Shown: positions 35,756 through 45,549, counted from the first letter of the stretch. The stretch: 64,000 nt of DNA from JBECKS01 sp964557005 (GCA_964557005.1 CAZKYI010000007.1:1-64000); one strand, 5' to 3'. The notes: generated by a model not told the origin, from the letters alone. Program-made: numbers and translations.

Positions 35756-36771
35756 TGGAATTTGAATGGCTGTGGATATTTTATCTGCTTCCACTGCCCG
35801 TGCTGGTGTATTTTCTACTGCCTGCTGCACGCATTGATAACACCAGCCTGTTGAAAGTGCCTTTTTATAGCGAATTGCAAAGCTTTCAAAATACCGCACG
35901 CTCGATCAGCATCGCCAAACCGTGGCACTTTTTGTTACTCACCTTAATCTGGTTGTTATTGCTGTGTGCCGCTGCGCGCCCTGTGTGGCTTGATGACGAA
36001 ATTATTTTTCCCGCACAAGGCAGGGATTTAATGCTGGCGGTGGACGTTTCAGGCAGCATGAAAATTCCCGACATGCAACTCAATGGTGAAGCGGTTGATC
36101 GCCTGAGCATCGTCAAGCTGGTGCTGCGCGATTTTATTCAAAGACGCAAAGGCGATCGTCTGGGCTTGGTGTTGTTTGGCACACGCGCCTATTTGCAAAC
36201 ACCGTTGACTTTTGACTTGACGACTCTCGAACAATTTTTACTGGAAGCCGAAATCGGTATTGCAGGCGAAATGACCGCAATTGGCGATGCCATTGGTTTA
36301 TCCATCAAGCGCTTGCTGGAACGCCCTGCCAACAGTCGTGTGTTAATTTTGTTAACCGATGGCAGCAATACCGCTGGTGCAGTAGACCCCCTGCAAGCAG
36401 CAAAACTCGCGAAAGAAAAGCACCTGAAAATTTATACCGTCGGTATTGGTTCTGATTCAATGGAAACACCTGGACTGTTTGGTTCAAGCTTTTTCAGCCG
36501 CACGGTAAACCCTTCTGCTGATCTCGATGAAGCCGTGCTCAAACAGATTGCTGAATTAACTGGCGGACAATACTTCCGTGCAAAAAGCGCCAGTGATTTG
36601 GCAAACATCTACCACATGCTCGATCAGCTCGAACCGCAGGAAGCTGAGCATTTGAGTTATCGCCCGAAACGCGCACTGTTTTATTATTTTCTGGCAGCGG
36701 CATTTTTTCTGTCACTGGTTTACGCCCTGACCAATCTAACACTGCATCATCGGGGAAACTCGCATGAATGA
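35752..36771 (+). CDS. batA: VWA-domain membrane protein BatA
   Basis: The 339-residue protein has N-terminal membrane helices (residues ~5-23 and ~60-78), a von Willebrand factor A domain with an intact MIDAS (LAVDVSGSMKIP; later TAIGDAI and LTDGSNTAG) and a C-terminal helix (YYFLAAAFFLSLVYAL). This is the BatA layout. ATG 35752 overlaps the DUF4381 stop (ATGA) and is preferred to the in-frame ATG 15 bases earlier. The next gene overlaps it by 8 bases. Confidence 0.92.
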   Translation: MMEFEWLWIFYLLPLPVLVYFLLPAARIDNTSLLKVPFYSELQSFQNTARSISIAKPWHFLLLTLIWLLLLCAAARPVWLDDEIIFPAQGRDLMLAVDVSGSMKIPDMQLNGEAVDRLSIVKLVLRDFIQRRKGDRLGLVLFGTRAYLQTPLTFDLTTLEQFLLEAEIGIAGEMTAIGDAIGLSIKRLLERPANSRVLILLTDGSNTAGAVDPLQAAKLAKEKHLKIYTVGIGSDSMETPGLFGSSFFSRTVNPSADLDEAVLKQIAELTGGQYFRAKSASDLANIYHMLDQLEPQEAEHLSYRPKRALFYYFLAAAFFLSLVYALTNLTLHHRGNSHE

Positions 36772-38593
36772 GTTTTGGCTGGCGCTGGCACAATTTCATT
36801 TTTTACGGCCTTACGCGCTGCTCGCAATTTTGCCAGTGATTGCGCTGTTATTCTGGATGCGCTTTGAAAAAACTGCACAAGGTGATTGGCATAAACTGAT
36901 TCCTGAACATCTGCTCAAACATTTGCTGTACCAGCAACGTGGCAGTTCTTCCAATATCGCGCTCGCCTTACTCGCCTTGTTATGGTGTTTAAGCGTGTTA
37001 GCGCTTGCAGGCCCCACCTGGCAAAGAATGCCGCAACCCGTTTTTCAAAAACTGGAAGCGCGTGTTTATGTGCTCGACCTGAGCTATTCCATGTATGCCG
37101 CTGACATCAAGCCCGATCGCATCACCCGCGCACGTTTGAAACTCATCGACATGCTCAAAAGCAAACGCGAAGGTTTGAGTGCACTGGTGGTGGTATCGGG
37201 CAGCGCACACGTAGTTACCCCGCTCACCACCGATGTGAATACCATTATCGCGCTGGTACCTGCGCTGGAACCGCGCATCATGCCGCACATAGGCAGCAAA
37301 AGCAGTGCAGGTATTCAAAAGGCACTCGAATTACTGGCCAACACACCCATAGAAAGTGGCGATATTATTTTCATTGGTGATGAAATTACCGAACCCGAAC
37401 AGCAAAACATTCATCGTTTAATGAATAACAGTCCATATCGATTGTCGGCTATGGGTGTAGGCAGCGAAGCAGGTGCGCCCATCAAACAGCGTAATGGCGA
37501 GTTTCTGAAAGACAGTTCAGGTACGATTGTGCTCCCCAAACTCAATCGTTCCGATTTGAAAGCACTGGCAGAACAACACGGTGGCCGTTATGTGGATTTG
37601 CAGGCGGGCGATGCGGACATCAGCACCCTGCTTTCACAGCAAACACTGGATAACAACAGCATCGAAAATGCGCATCAACTCAATGTCTGGTTTGAAGCGG
37701 GGCAATGGCTGATGCTGCCGATTTTGTTTCTCGGTGCACTGGCCTTTCGCAAAGGCTGGATAGTGTCGGTATTATTGATCAGCTGCTTTGCACTTCCTGC
37801 ACAGGAAGTTTATGCACAAACTGAAACCTCTCTTTTTCAAAGCTCAGATCAACGTGGTTTCAGTTTATTCAAACAACAAAAATATCAACAAGCGGCAGAA
37901 GCATTCTCCAATCAAAGCTGGAAGGCCAGTGCTGAATTTTACAGTGGCCAGTTTGCGCAAGCCTCCGAGCGTTTTACCGTAGATAAACAGTCATCTGTGA
38001 TGCAGCAAGCAGATACCTGGTATAACAAAGGCACAGCGCTGACCTTTGCGGGTGATTATGACAATGCCATTCGCGCCTTTGAACAAGCGCTTGCACTCAA
38101 CCCTGAGCATGAGGACGCTGCGCATAACAAGGCCTTGGCAGAACAGCTCAAGCAACTGCCGCCCCCTGAAAATCAGGATCAAGAACAACAACAGCAACAA
38201 AAGCAAAATCAGCAGCAAGACAAACAGCAAAAAGATTCACAGCAGAATCAGCAAGAACAACAAGGTGAAAGTGAAAACGAAGACAATAGCGAAGCCGATG
38301 AATCAGATGAAAAAAACAGCGAACAGGAAAACGAAGAACAGCAGAAAAGTTCCGATGAAGAAAAACAAAATTCAGAACAACAGAGTACAGAAGAAATAGA
38401 AGAAACTGAAGAAACAGATGAAACAAACGAACACGAAGAAGCAGCACAAAGCGCTGAAGACCGCGAAAAACAACAAGCGCTGGAACAATGGCTGCGCCAG
38501 ATACCTGATGACCCAAGCGGCCTGATGCGCAGAAAATTTGAACTGGAAAACCTGCGTAACAAAAATTCTGATAATGCACAACAATTCTGGTAA
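36764..38593 (+). CDS. batB: VWA and TPR protein (BatB/BatC fusion) with Gln/Glu-rich tail
   Basis: The 609-residue protein has two N-terminal helices (ending near residue 80) and a VWA domain (~88-290) with MIDAS LDLSYSMYA. A membrane segment lies at ~310-345 and a TPR repeat at ~425-465 (WYNKGTALTFAGDYDNAIRA). A ~100-residue tract built almost only of Gln, Glu, Asn, Lys and Ser follows, then a conserved LEQWLRQIPDDPSGLMRRKF end. The fused VWA-TPR form is common in Proteobacteria. The low-complexity tail is probably disordered and periplasmic or cytoplasmic depending on topology. Confidence 0.92.
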   Translation: MNEFWLALAQFHFLRPYALLAILPVIALLFWMRFEKTAQGDWHKLIPEHLLKHLLYQQRGSSSNIALALLALLWCLSVLALAGPTWQRMPQPVFQKLEARVYVLDLSYSMYAADIKPDRITRARLKLIDMLKSKREGLSALVVVSGSAHVVTPLTTDVNTIIALVPALEPRIMPHIGSKSSAGIQKALELLANTPIESGDIIFIGDEITEPEQQNIHRLMNNSPYRLSAMGVGSEAGAPIKQRNGEFLKDSSGTIVLPKLNRSDLKALAEQHGGRYVDLQAGDADISTLLSQQTLDNNSIENAHQLNVWFEAGQWLMLPILFLGALAFRKGWIVSVLLISCFALPAQEVYAQTETSLFQSSDQRGFSLFKQQKYQQAAEAFSNQSWKASAEFYSGQFAQASERFTVDKQSSVMQQADTWYNKGTALTFAGDYDNAIRAFEQALALNPEHEDAAHNKALAEQLKQLPPPENQDQEQQQQQKQNQQQDKQQKDSQQNQQEQQGESENEDNSEADESDEKNSEQENEEQQKSSDEEKQNSEQQSTEEIEETEETDETNEHEEAAQSAEDREKQQALEQWLRQIPDDPSGLMRRKFELENLRNKNSDNAQQFW

Positions 38594-38597
38594 CACC

Positions 38598-40262
38598 ATG
38601 CACATGATTCGTCACAGTTTTTCACTTTGCCTTGCCCTGCTTTGCATCAGCCTGAGCCAATACAGTTTGGGTGCTGAACTCAAAGCCTATGTCAGCCATA
38701 ACATTGTACAGATGGGACAATTTATAGAATTTTCATTACAGCTCAGTGGAAAATCGGCTTCCAGAAATCCTGATTTCAGTTTTTTAAATCAGGATTTTGA
38801 AATAGTGAGTAGCGCGAGCCGCAGTTCACAAACGCAAATCATCAACGGTTCGATGTCTTCCTCGACCACATGGACACTCACGATTAGCCCAAAAAGCGAA
38901 GGCGCGGTGGTGATTCCGCCGCTAAGCTTTGAAGGTTTAAGCACCACCCCCATTACCGTGGTGGTAGGAAAAGCTACGGAAAAACAGGCCGCCGATGTGT
39001 GGTTTGAAACCAGCGTCAGCAACAAGCAGGTGTATGTGCAAGCGCAAGTGCGTTTCGATTTAAGGCTCTACATTCGCCTGGCAACACTCTCGAACAGCCA
39101 ACTTGATGACCTGCAATTACACGATGCGCAAGTAATACCTGTGGGTGACACCAAACAAAGTGAAATAGTAAACAACGGTATTCGCTATTACCTGATTGAA
39201 AGAAGTTATTTTATTTTTCCTGAAAAAAGCGGCGTGCTCGAAATTCCTGCCTTGAATTTCAGCGCCATTGTCAACGAAGGCACACGCTTCAGTAATTATG
39301 GAACACGCAGACGCATTGCCGCAAAAAGCGAAGCCATCACCCTCACAGTATCAGGCATTCCAGCGAGCTACCCCAAAAATGCTGTCTGGTTGCCTGCGCA
39401 AAAAATTGAATTGAAAGACAGTTATTCCAGCCAGAATATTCACATTGGCGAGCCTGTAACAAGAACCATCACCACGACTGCCATAGGCTTGCCTGCATCG
39501 GCCTTACCACCGTTTCAATTCAGGGAAAGCGGAAAAATAAAAATTTACCCCGATCAGGGCAGCACCGAAGATAAAAATAACGGGCAGACCTTGATTGGTA
39601 TTCGCAAAGATGCACTCGCGATTATTGCAAACGAAGCGGGCACGCTCGATCTACCTGAATATCGATTACCGTGGTGGAACACCACTACTAACACACTCGA
39701 ATATGCCGTGTTAAAACAAAGTTCGCTGGAAATTAACGCTGCCAGCCACGAAAGCACACGGGAAAGTTCTGTTCAGGAAAGTATTCCCCTGGAAACAACC
39801 AGTCATTCATTGCTGTGGAGTCTAACAACGGTATTCACTCTGCTTTGGCTTGCCACCATCATTATTTTTGTCTGGTACATACGCAGAATCAAAGGCACGC
39901 AAACAACAGATACCATTACCATTGATTTAAACCTCAACACCGCACACAAGCAGGTGATACAAGCCATACAGGCGCACGACTTGCATAAAGTGCGGCAGGC
40001 TTTATTGATATGGGCAAAATACGCTTTTCCACAAACTGCTATACAAGGTTTGCAGCAACTAAGCGCACAACTCCATCATGCGGCTTTTTCACAGTATTTG
40101 ATGCAAATCGATCAGGCGCTTTACCAGCAAGCTGCTCACTCAGTCGATATTGACTGGAAACAACTGCAAAGCAGTTTTGTTGAGGCAAGCAAATCTATCA
40201 CACAGCAAAACAGGCGCTCTGATTCAGGTATCAAACTTGAACCACTTTATCCAAAGCGCTAG
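38598..40262 (+). CDS. batD: BatD-like oxygen-tolerance protein
   Basis: The 554-residue protein has a signal peptide (to about YSLGA), then repeated beta-rich domains opening with LKAYVSHNIVQMGQFIEFSLQ, as in BatD. A membrane helix near residue 415 (WSLTTVFTLLWLATIIIFVW) is followed by a cytoplasmic helical tail. ATG 38598 lies just after the batB stop; an earlier in-frame start overlaps batB and would spoil the signal peptide. It ends the operon and overlaps the convergent SDR gene by four bases. Confidence 0.9.
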   Translation: MHMIRHSFSLCLALLCISLSQYSLGAELKAYVSHNIVQMGQFIEFSLQLSGKSASRNPDFSFLNQDFEIVSSASRSSQTQIINGSMSSSTTWTLTISPKSEGAVVIPPLSFEGLSTTPITVVVGKATEKQAADVWFETSVSNKQVYVQAQVRFDLRLYIRLATLSNSQLDDLQLHDAQVIPVGDTKQSEIVNNGIRYYLIERSYFIFPEKSGVLEIPALNFSAIVNEGTRFSNYGTRRRIAAKSEAITLTVSGIPASYPKNAVWLPAQKIELKDSYSSQNIHIGEPVTRTITTTAIGLPASALPPFQFRESGKIKIYPDQGSTEDKNNGQTLIGIRKDALAIIANEAGTLDLPEYRLPWWNTTTNTLEYAVLKQSSLEINAASHESTRESSVQESIPLETTSHSLLWSLTTVFTLLWLATIIIFVWYIRRIKGTQTTDTITIDLNLNTAHKQVIQAIQAHDLHKVRQALLIWAKYAFPQTAIQGLQQLSAQLHHAAFSQYLMQIDQALYQQAAHSVDIDWKQLQSSFVEASKSITQQNRRSDSGIKLEPLYPKR

Positions 40263-41059
40263 TGCAAGCCCTGATTCTGCCAATGGGTGCCTAACACTTC
40301 CGCACCATCGACTATCAAATCCTGCCCTGTGATATAGGCAGACAAATCGCTGGCGAGATAAACCGCTGCATCGGCCATGTCATCGGGTGTGGCGACACGC
40401 CCCAAGGGTAAATTTGCACCAAGACTTTTGCCTAATGCTTCGGTGCTGTTTTCGTCCATACCAAAGGCATTGCCAATTAACGGGGTATAAACACCGCCGG
40501 GTGAAATGCAATTCACCCGAATGCCATATTGCGCATATTCCAGTGCAACCGACTTGGTGAGTTGGCGCACCGCCGCTTTGGCACCCTGATATAAATGTGG
40601 CCCATAACCAGGGCGTGTAGCGGAAATACTGGCGGTATTGATAATCACCCCGCCCTTGTCCTTCATCGCCAGCCCTGCGTATTTCATGCCCAGAAAAACA
40701 CTCTTCACCAGAATCGCGAAGGTACGCTCGAAGCCCTCGCTCTCTATTTCCAGCAACGAACCACGCGCACCAAACGCACCTGCATTGTTGTGCATGATGT
40801 CGAGCTTGCCAAAAATGCTCACCGCACTTTCCACCAAAGCTGCCACCTGCTGTTCATCACACACATTACATTCAATGAAACGCGAAGCCTCACCCAAAGC
40901 GCTTTCCAGCTTGCGACCTTTTTCGCTATCGATGTCTGCAATCACGACTTGTGCGCCTTCACGAATAAAACGCTCGGCAATGCCTTTACCAATGCCGCTG
41001 GCGGCTCCCGTAATAATGGCGACCTTGTTTTCAAGCATGGGGGATATGAGTTGTGGCAT
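40259..41059 (-). CDS. Short-chain dehydrogenase/reductase
   Basis: The 266-residue classical SDR has the nucleotide loop TGAASGIGKGIAE, the NNAGA motif, the catalytic Ser in NTASIS and YQGAK (YxxxK). ADIDSEK, with Asp after the second strand, suggests NAD(H) preference. PGGVYTPLIG and VDGAEVLG are usual C-terminal elements. The substrate is unknown. GAGAG lies upstream of ATG 41059; ATG 41038 is a second possibility. A steroid-dehydrogenase-like gene lies 1.7 kb away on the other strand, a weak hint only. Confidence 0.9.
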   Translation of the reverse strand: MPQLISPMLENKVAIITGAASGIGKGIAERFIREGAQVVIADIDSEKGRKLESALGEASRFIECNVCDEQQVAALVESAVSIFGKLDIMHNNAGAFGARGSLLEIESEGFERTFAILVKSVFLGMKYAGLAMKDKGGVIINTASISATRPGYGPHLYQGAKAAVRQLTKSVALEYAQYGIRVNCISPGGVYTPLIGNAFGMDENSTEALGKSLGANLPLGRVATPDDMADAAVYLASDLSAYITGQDLIVDGAEVLGTHWQNQGLH

Positions 41060-41227
41060 GGCACTCTCGGAACTTTCAGGTTAAAAACCAACCTTAGAAG
41101 TGTCTGGAGTTTTTTGCCTCATCTTTATGAGGGACTTCACCCGAAAGCATCGCTTCCATGCACTCATGTGAAACGGTATATTTCAGGCAACGGAAGTTAA
41201 TAACAATAATACTCAGGGAAGCCTCCA

Positions 41228-42040
41228 ATGCTCCGCACACTCCGATACCTCCTGCTCCTGCTCCTGCTCTTGTTCATCAGTACCTTGTCCAGTGTCACGG
41301 CCTTTGCAGAAGCAAAAGTTGAAGTGCTGGTTTATCACGCGCCACCCTACATTATTGATTCAGACGGCAAACTCAACGGCATCACCATGCGCCTGATGGA
41401 AGCGGGATTCAGGGAAGCAGGATTGCAGGCTGAATTCCAGAGTTACCCGTTTGCGCGTTCAATCGCCATGTGTGCAGAAAGGCCAAACTGCATCTGGATT
41501 GGCTCTCTCGATACGCTTACAAATGAAATTCAGGGGGAGTTATTTCAGGTTGCCTTTGTCAAATACACCAGCCATTTCTTTTACAACCACGCAAAACACC
41601 CTGAATATCAACGCACTCAATACAGCGATGATTTCACTGGTAAATCCATTGGTTTATTCGCCAATGAATATGGCAGTCTGGAAGCGTTCAGGAAAAAAGG
41701 CGTAGAGATTCATACACTCAGCACGCACACCGCATTATTTCAAATGCTCATGAGTGGCCGTCTTGATTATGCGCACTTTGTCAGCCTGATTGGTTACATT
41801 GAAATAGCAAAACATCCCGATGCAGATATTCGTGCGCTCAATCAAGCGCTCATCAGTTCCGAAGGTGGATTGATTTTCAAAGACAAACAACTCGCTCAAC
41901 AAGTACAGCAAGCTTTCATACGCCTGAAACAACAAGGTACATTGGCAAAACTGGTTCAACAGGAACTTGGCAGCCAACTGAATGTCAACGCAAATGAAAT
42001 TATTCCTGATACAATTTCGCTCAGCTCACGTATTTTTTAA
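41228..42040 (+). CDS. Periplasmic solute-binding protein family 3-like
   Basis: The 270-residue product has a Leu-rich signal peptide (RTLRYLLLLLLLLFISTLSS, cleavage near AFAEA). The mature domain starts VEVLVYHAPPYIIDSDGKL and goes on with GITMRLMEAGFREAGL, the opening of SBP_bac_3 proteins; FTGKSIGLFANEYGSLEAF and GRLDYAHFV follow. No permease or ATPase gene is adjacent, so it may be an orphan sensor-type binding protein. AGGGAAG precedes ATG 41228. Confidence 0.82.
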   Translation: MLRTLRYLLLLLLLLFISTLSSVTAFAEAKVEVLVYHAPPYIIDSDGKLNGITMRLMEAGFREAGLQAEFQSYPFARSIAMCAERPNCIWIGSLDTLTNEIQGELFQVAFVKYTSHFFYNHAKHPEYQRTQYSDDFTGKSIGLFANEYGSLEAFRKKGVEIHTLSTHTALFQMLMSGRLDYAHFVSLIGYIEIAKHPDADIRALNQALISSEGGLIFKDKQLAQQVQQAFIRLKQQGTLAKLVQQELGSQLNVNANEIIPDTISLSSRIF

Positions 42041-42114
42041 TACGTTGCTTTATCCTTTTCCTAACACTTTTTTAATACCTTTTCTTAATAAAAGGCCAAG
42101 CTGGAAATAAAACC

Positions 42115-42693
42115 ATGAAAACCTTTCTCAAACGTGGCGCACTCACGGTGCTGCCTACTGCTTTATCTATCTGGATTCTCTATTCCGTCATGATTGCACT
42201 CGATGAAATGGGGCAAAAACTGATTCGCTATACCGGCCTTGAAGAGCCATTACGCGGCACAGGGTTTTTGCTGATTCTGGTGTTTCTGATGATCGTCGGA
42301 GCGATGCTCAGTTTTCGCGTAAGCCAATGGGCTTATGCACGCTTTGAAAAATTTTTGTTGAATTTTCCGGTAATCAGCACGATTTATGGTGCGATTAAAG
42401 ATATTACCAATCTGGTCGGCAGCGATGAACAAAACACGCAACGCACCGTACTGGTGAAACAGGCCAACGGTACGTATATGCTCGGCTTTGTCACCACCAG
42501 CGAATTGCCGCCACAAATCAGCGATGCCCTGCCCAATGGCGAAGTCTGGGTAAGCGTGATGTACCCCTTGAGTTATCAGGTGGCGGGCGTTACCAATCTG
42601 GTGAAAGAAACGGATTTGATTTATCTGGATTGGGATTTTGAACAAGCCATGAAATTTGTGCTCACAGCGGGGATTTCCAAGGGACAGCCATAA
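42115..42693 (+). CDS. DUF502 family membrane protein
   Basis: The 192-residue protein has two membrane helices (ALTVLPTALSIWILYSVMIA and GFLLILVFLMIVGAML) and the DUF502 core NFPVISTIYGAIKDI, then a soluble part with VSVMYPLSYQVAGVT. Function is not established for the family. The gene stands alone with ~75 and ~95 bases of flanking sequence. Confidence 0.9.
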   Translation: MKTFLKRGALTVLPTALSIWILYSVMIALDEMGQKLIRYTGLEEPLRGTGFLLILVFLMIVGAMLSFRVSQWAYARFEKFLLNFPVISTIYGAIKDITNLVGSDEQNTQRTVLVKQANGTYMLGFVTTSELPPQISDALPNGEVWVSVMYPLSYQVAGVTNLVKETDLIYLDWDFEQAMKFVLTAGISKGQP

Positions 42694-42788
42694 AAGTTCG
42701 TCCAAACGGGGGAGCAAATTTAACCACCCCTCCCCTTATACTGCCCACTGGTTGTTAGCCTTCTCAAAACAATAATCAGGAGCAAATC

Positions 42789-44498
42789 ATGGAATGGGAT
42801 CGTGAGTTAGACGTAGTGGTGGTGGGTTCAGGGCTGGGCGGCATGACCGCTGCATTGTGCCTCAAGGAACTGGGCGTTGATGGCGTGGAAATCATTGAAA
42901 AAGCCGAAAAATTCGGCGGTGCGTCGGGCGTTTCCGGCGGCGGTATCTGGATTCCCAATAATCACTACGCCAAAGCCTGTGGTGCGGAAGACTCCAAAGA
43001 AAAAGCAGCGCTTTACTTAAAAAACACCATCAGCGAAGGCACGGTTCCACAGGAATTGATAGACACCTACATCGAAAAAGCTTCCGAGATGCTGAAGTTC
43101 GTCACCGATAAAGCACCCGAAGTGCAATACATTTCTCTGGAAGCCTATCCCGATTACTACATGGACAATCCTGGCGCTATGGCAGGCCACCGTTCTCTGG
43201 AACCTGCACCCATCAATATCACCGAATTGGGCGAAGACATGCCGCGCCTGCAGGAAACCCATCACATGATGTACCTGTTCAATCGCATTGGTTTTACGCA
43301 GGTTGAAGGCCACCATCTGGTCACGCGCGCCAAAGGCTGGATTGGCATTATGGTGAAGCTGATTTTCACCCACCTGTTTGAAATCGGCTTTCGCATGAAA
43401 CACAAAACCAAACGTGCCAAACGACTGGCCTGTGGCAGCGCAGGCACGGCGCGTATGTTTCTGGCGCTAAAAAATCGTGGCGTAAAAATTGAATACCAAT
43501 GTGCGCTGGAAGAATTAATCACCGATGACGCAGGAAAAGTGATTGGTGTATTAGCCAAACAAGGCGACAAACACATTCGCATCAAGGCTAACAAAGGTGT
43601 GATTCTGGCCGCAGGTGGTTATGAATATAACCAGAGCTTGCGTGAGAAATATCTGCCCAAACCCACCAGCACCGAGTGGTCGGGCAGCGGCATTCGCACC
43701 AATACAGGCGATGCCTTGCAGGCCTGTCTTAACATCGGTGCAAAAACCCGTTTGATGAATGGCGCGTGGTGGTGTACCACCATGAAAGCACCTGATGACC
43801 CTGCCCCACGTTTGGCGATTATGGAAAAATCCTTGCCAGGTTCGTGCGTGGTGAATATGGCGGGCAAACGGATTGCCAACGAAAGCCAGAACTACATGGC
43901 CTACCAAACTGAATTTTTTAAATCGCATTCCGAAGCCAATCCAAATACACCTGCGTATATGATTTTCGATAAGCGCTTTAGAAACAGCTACATTGTTGGC
44001 CCCTTACTCGATGCACAATCTCGCCCTGACAAAGCCATTCCCAAGGACTATTTTGAAAACGGTTTTCTCGCGATTGAAAATTCCATTGATGCACTCGCCG
44101 ATAAACTCGGCATTAACAAAGCGGGTTTAAATGAAACCATCAACAAAATGAATGAATATGGCAAAACGGGAAAGGATTTGGAATTTGGTCGGGGTGACAC
44201 CGAATATGACCGTTACTATGGCGATGCGAATATTTCCCCTAACCCCTGCTTGCATGCGATTGATCAAGCACCCTTCTACGCCATTCGTATTGATCCGGGT
44301 GATTTCGGCACCCACGGCGGCATGGATACCAATGTCCATGCGCAAGTGTTGTCAGAAAATAATCAAGCTATTGAAGGTTTGTATGCCATCGGCAACTGTG
44401 CCGCTGCCATTCTTCCAAATTATCCTGGCCCGGGTGCAACGCTTGGCCCTGCCATGACTTTTGGCTATCAGGCGGCGAAGCATATTGCGGGGAAGTAG
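42789..44498 (+). CDS. FAD-dependent 3-ketosteroid dehydrogenase-like flavoprotein
   Basis: The 569-residue protein begins with a dinucleotide fold (VVVGSGLGGMTAALCL) and GGASGVSGGGIWIPNNH, typical of the fumarate reductase/3-oxosteroid delta1-dehydrogenase family. The C-terminal NYPGPGATLGPAMTFGYQA closely follows the KstD signature in which Tyr and Gly act on the 3-keto group. It may oxidise a steroid or another cyclic ketone. No other sterol-degradation genes are adjacent apart from a distant SDR. CAGGAG lies 7 bases upstream of ATG 42789. Confidence 0.85.
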   Translation: MEWDRELDVVVVGSGLGGMTAALCLKELGVDGVEIIEKAEKFGGASGVSGGGIWIPNNHYAKACGAEDSKEKAALYLKNTISEGTVPQELIDTYIEKASEMLKFVTDKAPEVQYISLEAYPDYYMDNPGAMAGHRSLEPAPINITELGEDMPRLQETHHMMYLFNRIGFTQVEGHHLVTRAKGWIGIMVKLIFTHLFEIGFRMKHKTKRAKRLACGSAGTARMFLALKNRGVKIEYQCALEELITDDAGKVIGVLAKQGDKHIRIKANKGVILAAGGYEYNQSLREKYLPKPTSTEWSGSGIRTNTGDALQACLNIGAKTRLMNGAWWCTTMKAPDDPAPRLAIMEKSLPGSCVVNMAGKRIANESQNYMAYQTEFFKSHSEANPNTPAYMIFDKRFRNSYIVGPLLDAQSRPDKAIPKDYFENGFLAIENSIDALADKLGINKAGLNETINKMNEYGKTGKDLEFGRGDTEYDRYYGDANISPNPCLHAIDQAPFYAIRIDPGDFGTHGGMDTNVHAQVLSENNQAIEGLYAIGNCAAAILPNYPGPGATLGPAMTFGYQAAKHIAGK

Positions 44499-44527
44499 TG
44501 GTACTGTTAGACGCCTGAGGTAAACCC

Positions 44528-44881
44528 GTGGCTTGGATAATCACAAAATATCTTCTGACAGCCGCTGTTGTCGTGCTCATCTCTGAAATGGCGAAACGCA
44601 GTGACAAGTTGGGCGGTTTCGTTGCGGCGCTTCCCCTAGTCACGTTTCTTGTACTGATCTGGCTTTATGTAGAAAAACAGCCTGCTGAAAAAATCTCAAA
44701 CCATGCGTGGTATACGTTCTGGTACGTCGTGCCAACGCTGCCCATGTTTTTGGCCTTCCCCGTGTTGTTTTCTCGCATTGGCTTTTGGCCTAGCCTTTTG
44801 GCTTGCTCCATTATCACGGTTGTTTGTTTCGGCCTGTTCGCAGTGCTTGTACGCCACATTGGTGTTGATCTTCTACCGTAA
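44528..44881 (+). CDS. DUF3147 family membrane protein
   Basis: The 117-residue product has four membrane helices and the DUF3147-like opening IITKYLLTAAVVVLISEMAK, with SDKLGGFVAALPLVTFL and YVVPTLPMFLAFPVLF. The start is GTG 44528, 29 bases after the flavoprotein stop. Function unknown. Confidence 0.82.
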   Translation: MAWIITKYLLTAAVVVLISEMAKRSDKLGGFVAALPLVTFLVLIWLYVEKQPAEKISNHAWYTFWYVVPTLPMFLAFPVLFSRIGFWPSLLACSIITVVCFGLFAVLVRHIGVDLLP

Positions 44882-44927
44882 AGCACAACTGTACACCCAC
44901 CCAAAACCCAGAGAAGACTGTCGTTTG

Positions 44928-45317
44928 TTATAAATCAACCGAATTTACTTTTAACCATTCCGCCAGTTGAAGCTCGTCGATTTTCCCCGCAGCGACGGCT
45001 TCCATCATAACAACGGTATCAATTTCGGAAGCATTGACCACACATCCGTTCAGTTCCAGAAACAAGGCTCCACAAACAAAGGCCGTGCGCTTGTTGCCAT
45101 CTATAAATGGGTGATTGCGTGCTATGCCGAAGGTGTAGGCAGCGGCCAGATTATAAAGGGAACTATCGGCTTCATAGCTGAATTTGTTTTGAGGCCGATC
45201 CAGCGCAGACTGTAACAAGGACTCGTCACGCACACCTGTCGAACCGCCATGCTCAGCCAGTAACAGGCTATGCACATGGCTGACCACTTGCGGTTTCAGC
45301 CATTTGGGTTCCTTCAT
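44928..45317 (-). CDS. doc: Doc/Fic family death-on-curing toxin
   Basis: The 129-residue protein is a small Fic-fold toxin. The motif HPFIDGNKRTA lies at residues 69-79. The Asp-Gly-Asn form is closer to AMP-transferring Fic proteins than to the ANK form of P1 Doc, so the activity (AMP transfer or phosphate transfer to EF-Tu) is open. RDESLLQSALDRPQ and NLAAAYTFGIARN are typical of the Doc group. Its ATG overlaps the antitoxin stop by four bases (ATGA). Confidence 0.93.
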   Translation of the reverse strand: MKEPKWLKPQVVSHVHSLLLAEHGGSTGVRDESLLQSALDRPQNKFSYEADSSLYNLAAAYTFGIARNHPFIDGNKRTAFVCGALFLELNGCVVNASEIDTVVMMEAVAAGKIDELQLAEWLKVNSVDL

Positions 45318-45538
45318 TTGGCCAGCTCTTTAAGCGCATTTTTGTAACGCTTCATAACACCGCGTGCGACCATAAGCTGTTCTTCAAACTCAGGGTCATA
45401 GCTCGTCAAGGTGTAGCCGTTCGAGCCTTCAAGCAGATAAAGGGTATCGCCCCGTTCGGCATTAAGTTTTCCCAACGCTTCTCTGGGCAGCAGAATACCC
45501 ATTGAGTTGCCGACAGCAGTGACTTTGACTTTAAGCAT
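45314..45538 (-). CDS. AbrB/MazE-type antitoxin of the Doc toxin
   Basis: The 74-residue protein has a swapped-hairpin AbrB DNA-binding domain (VKVTAVGNSMGILLPREALGKL, then GDTLYLLEG) and a C-terminal toxin-neutralising stretch (FEEQLMVARGVMKRYKNAL). It is upstream of and overlaps doc, the usual antitoxin-first order. The partner is AbrB-like rather than Phd. A perfect 20-base palindrome 12 bases upstream of its start is the likely operator. Confidence 0.9.
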   Translation of the reverse strand: MLKVKVTAVGNSMGILLPREALGKLNAERGDTLYLLEGSNGYTLTSYDPEFEEQLMVARGVMKRYKNALKELAK

Positions 45539-45549
45539 GAAAATCTCCA

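Noticed and set aside
38148..38625. Minus-strand frames rich in Phe, Leu and Ser opposite the batB tail
   Set aside because: They are the antisense of the Gln/Glu-rich low-complexity tract, which yields hydrophobic frames by chance.
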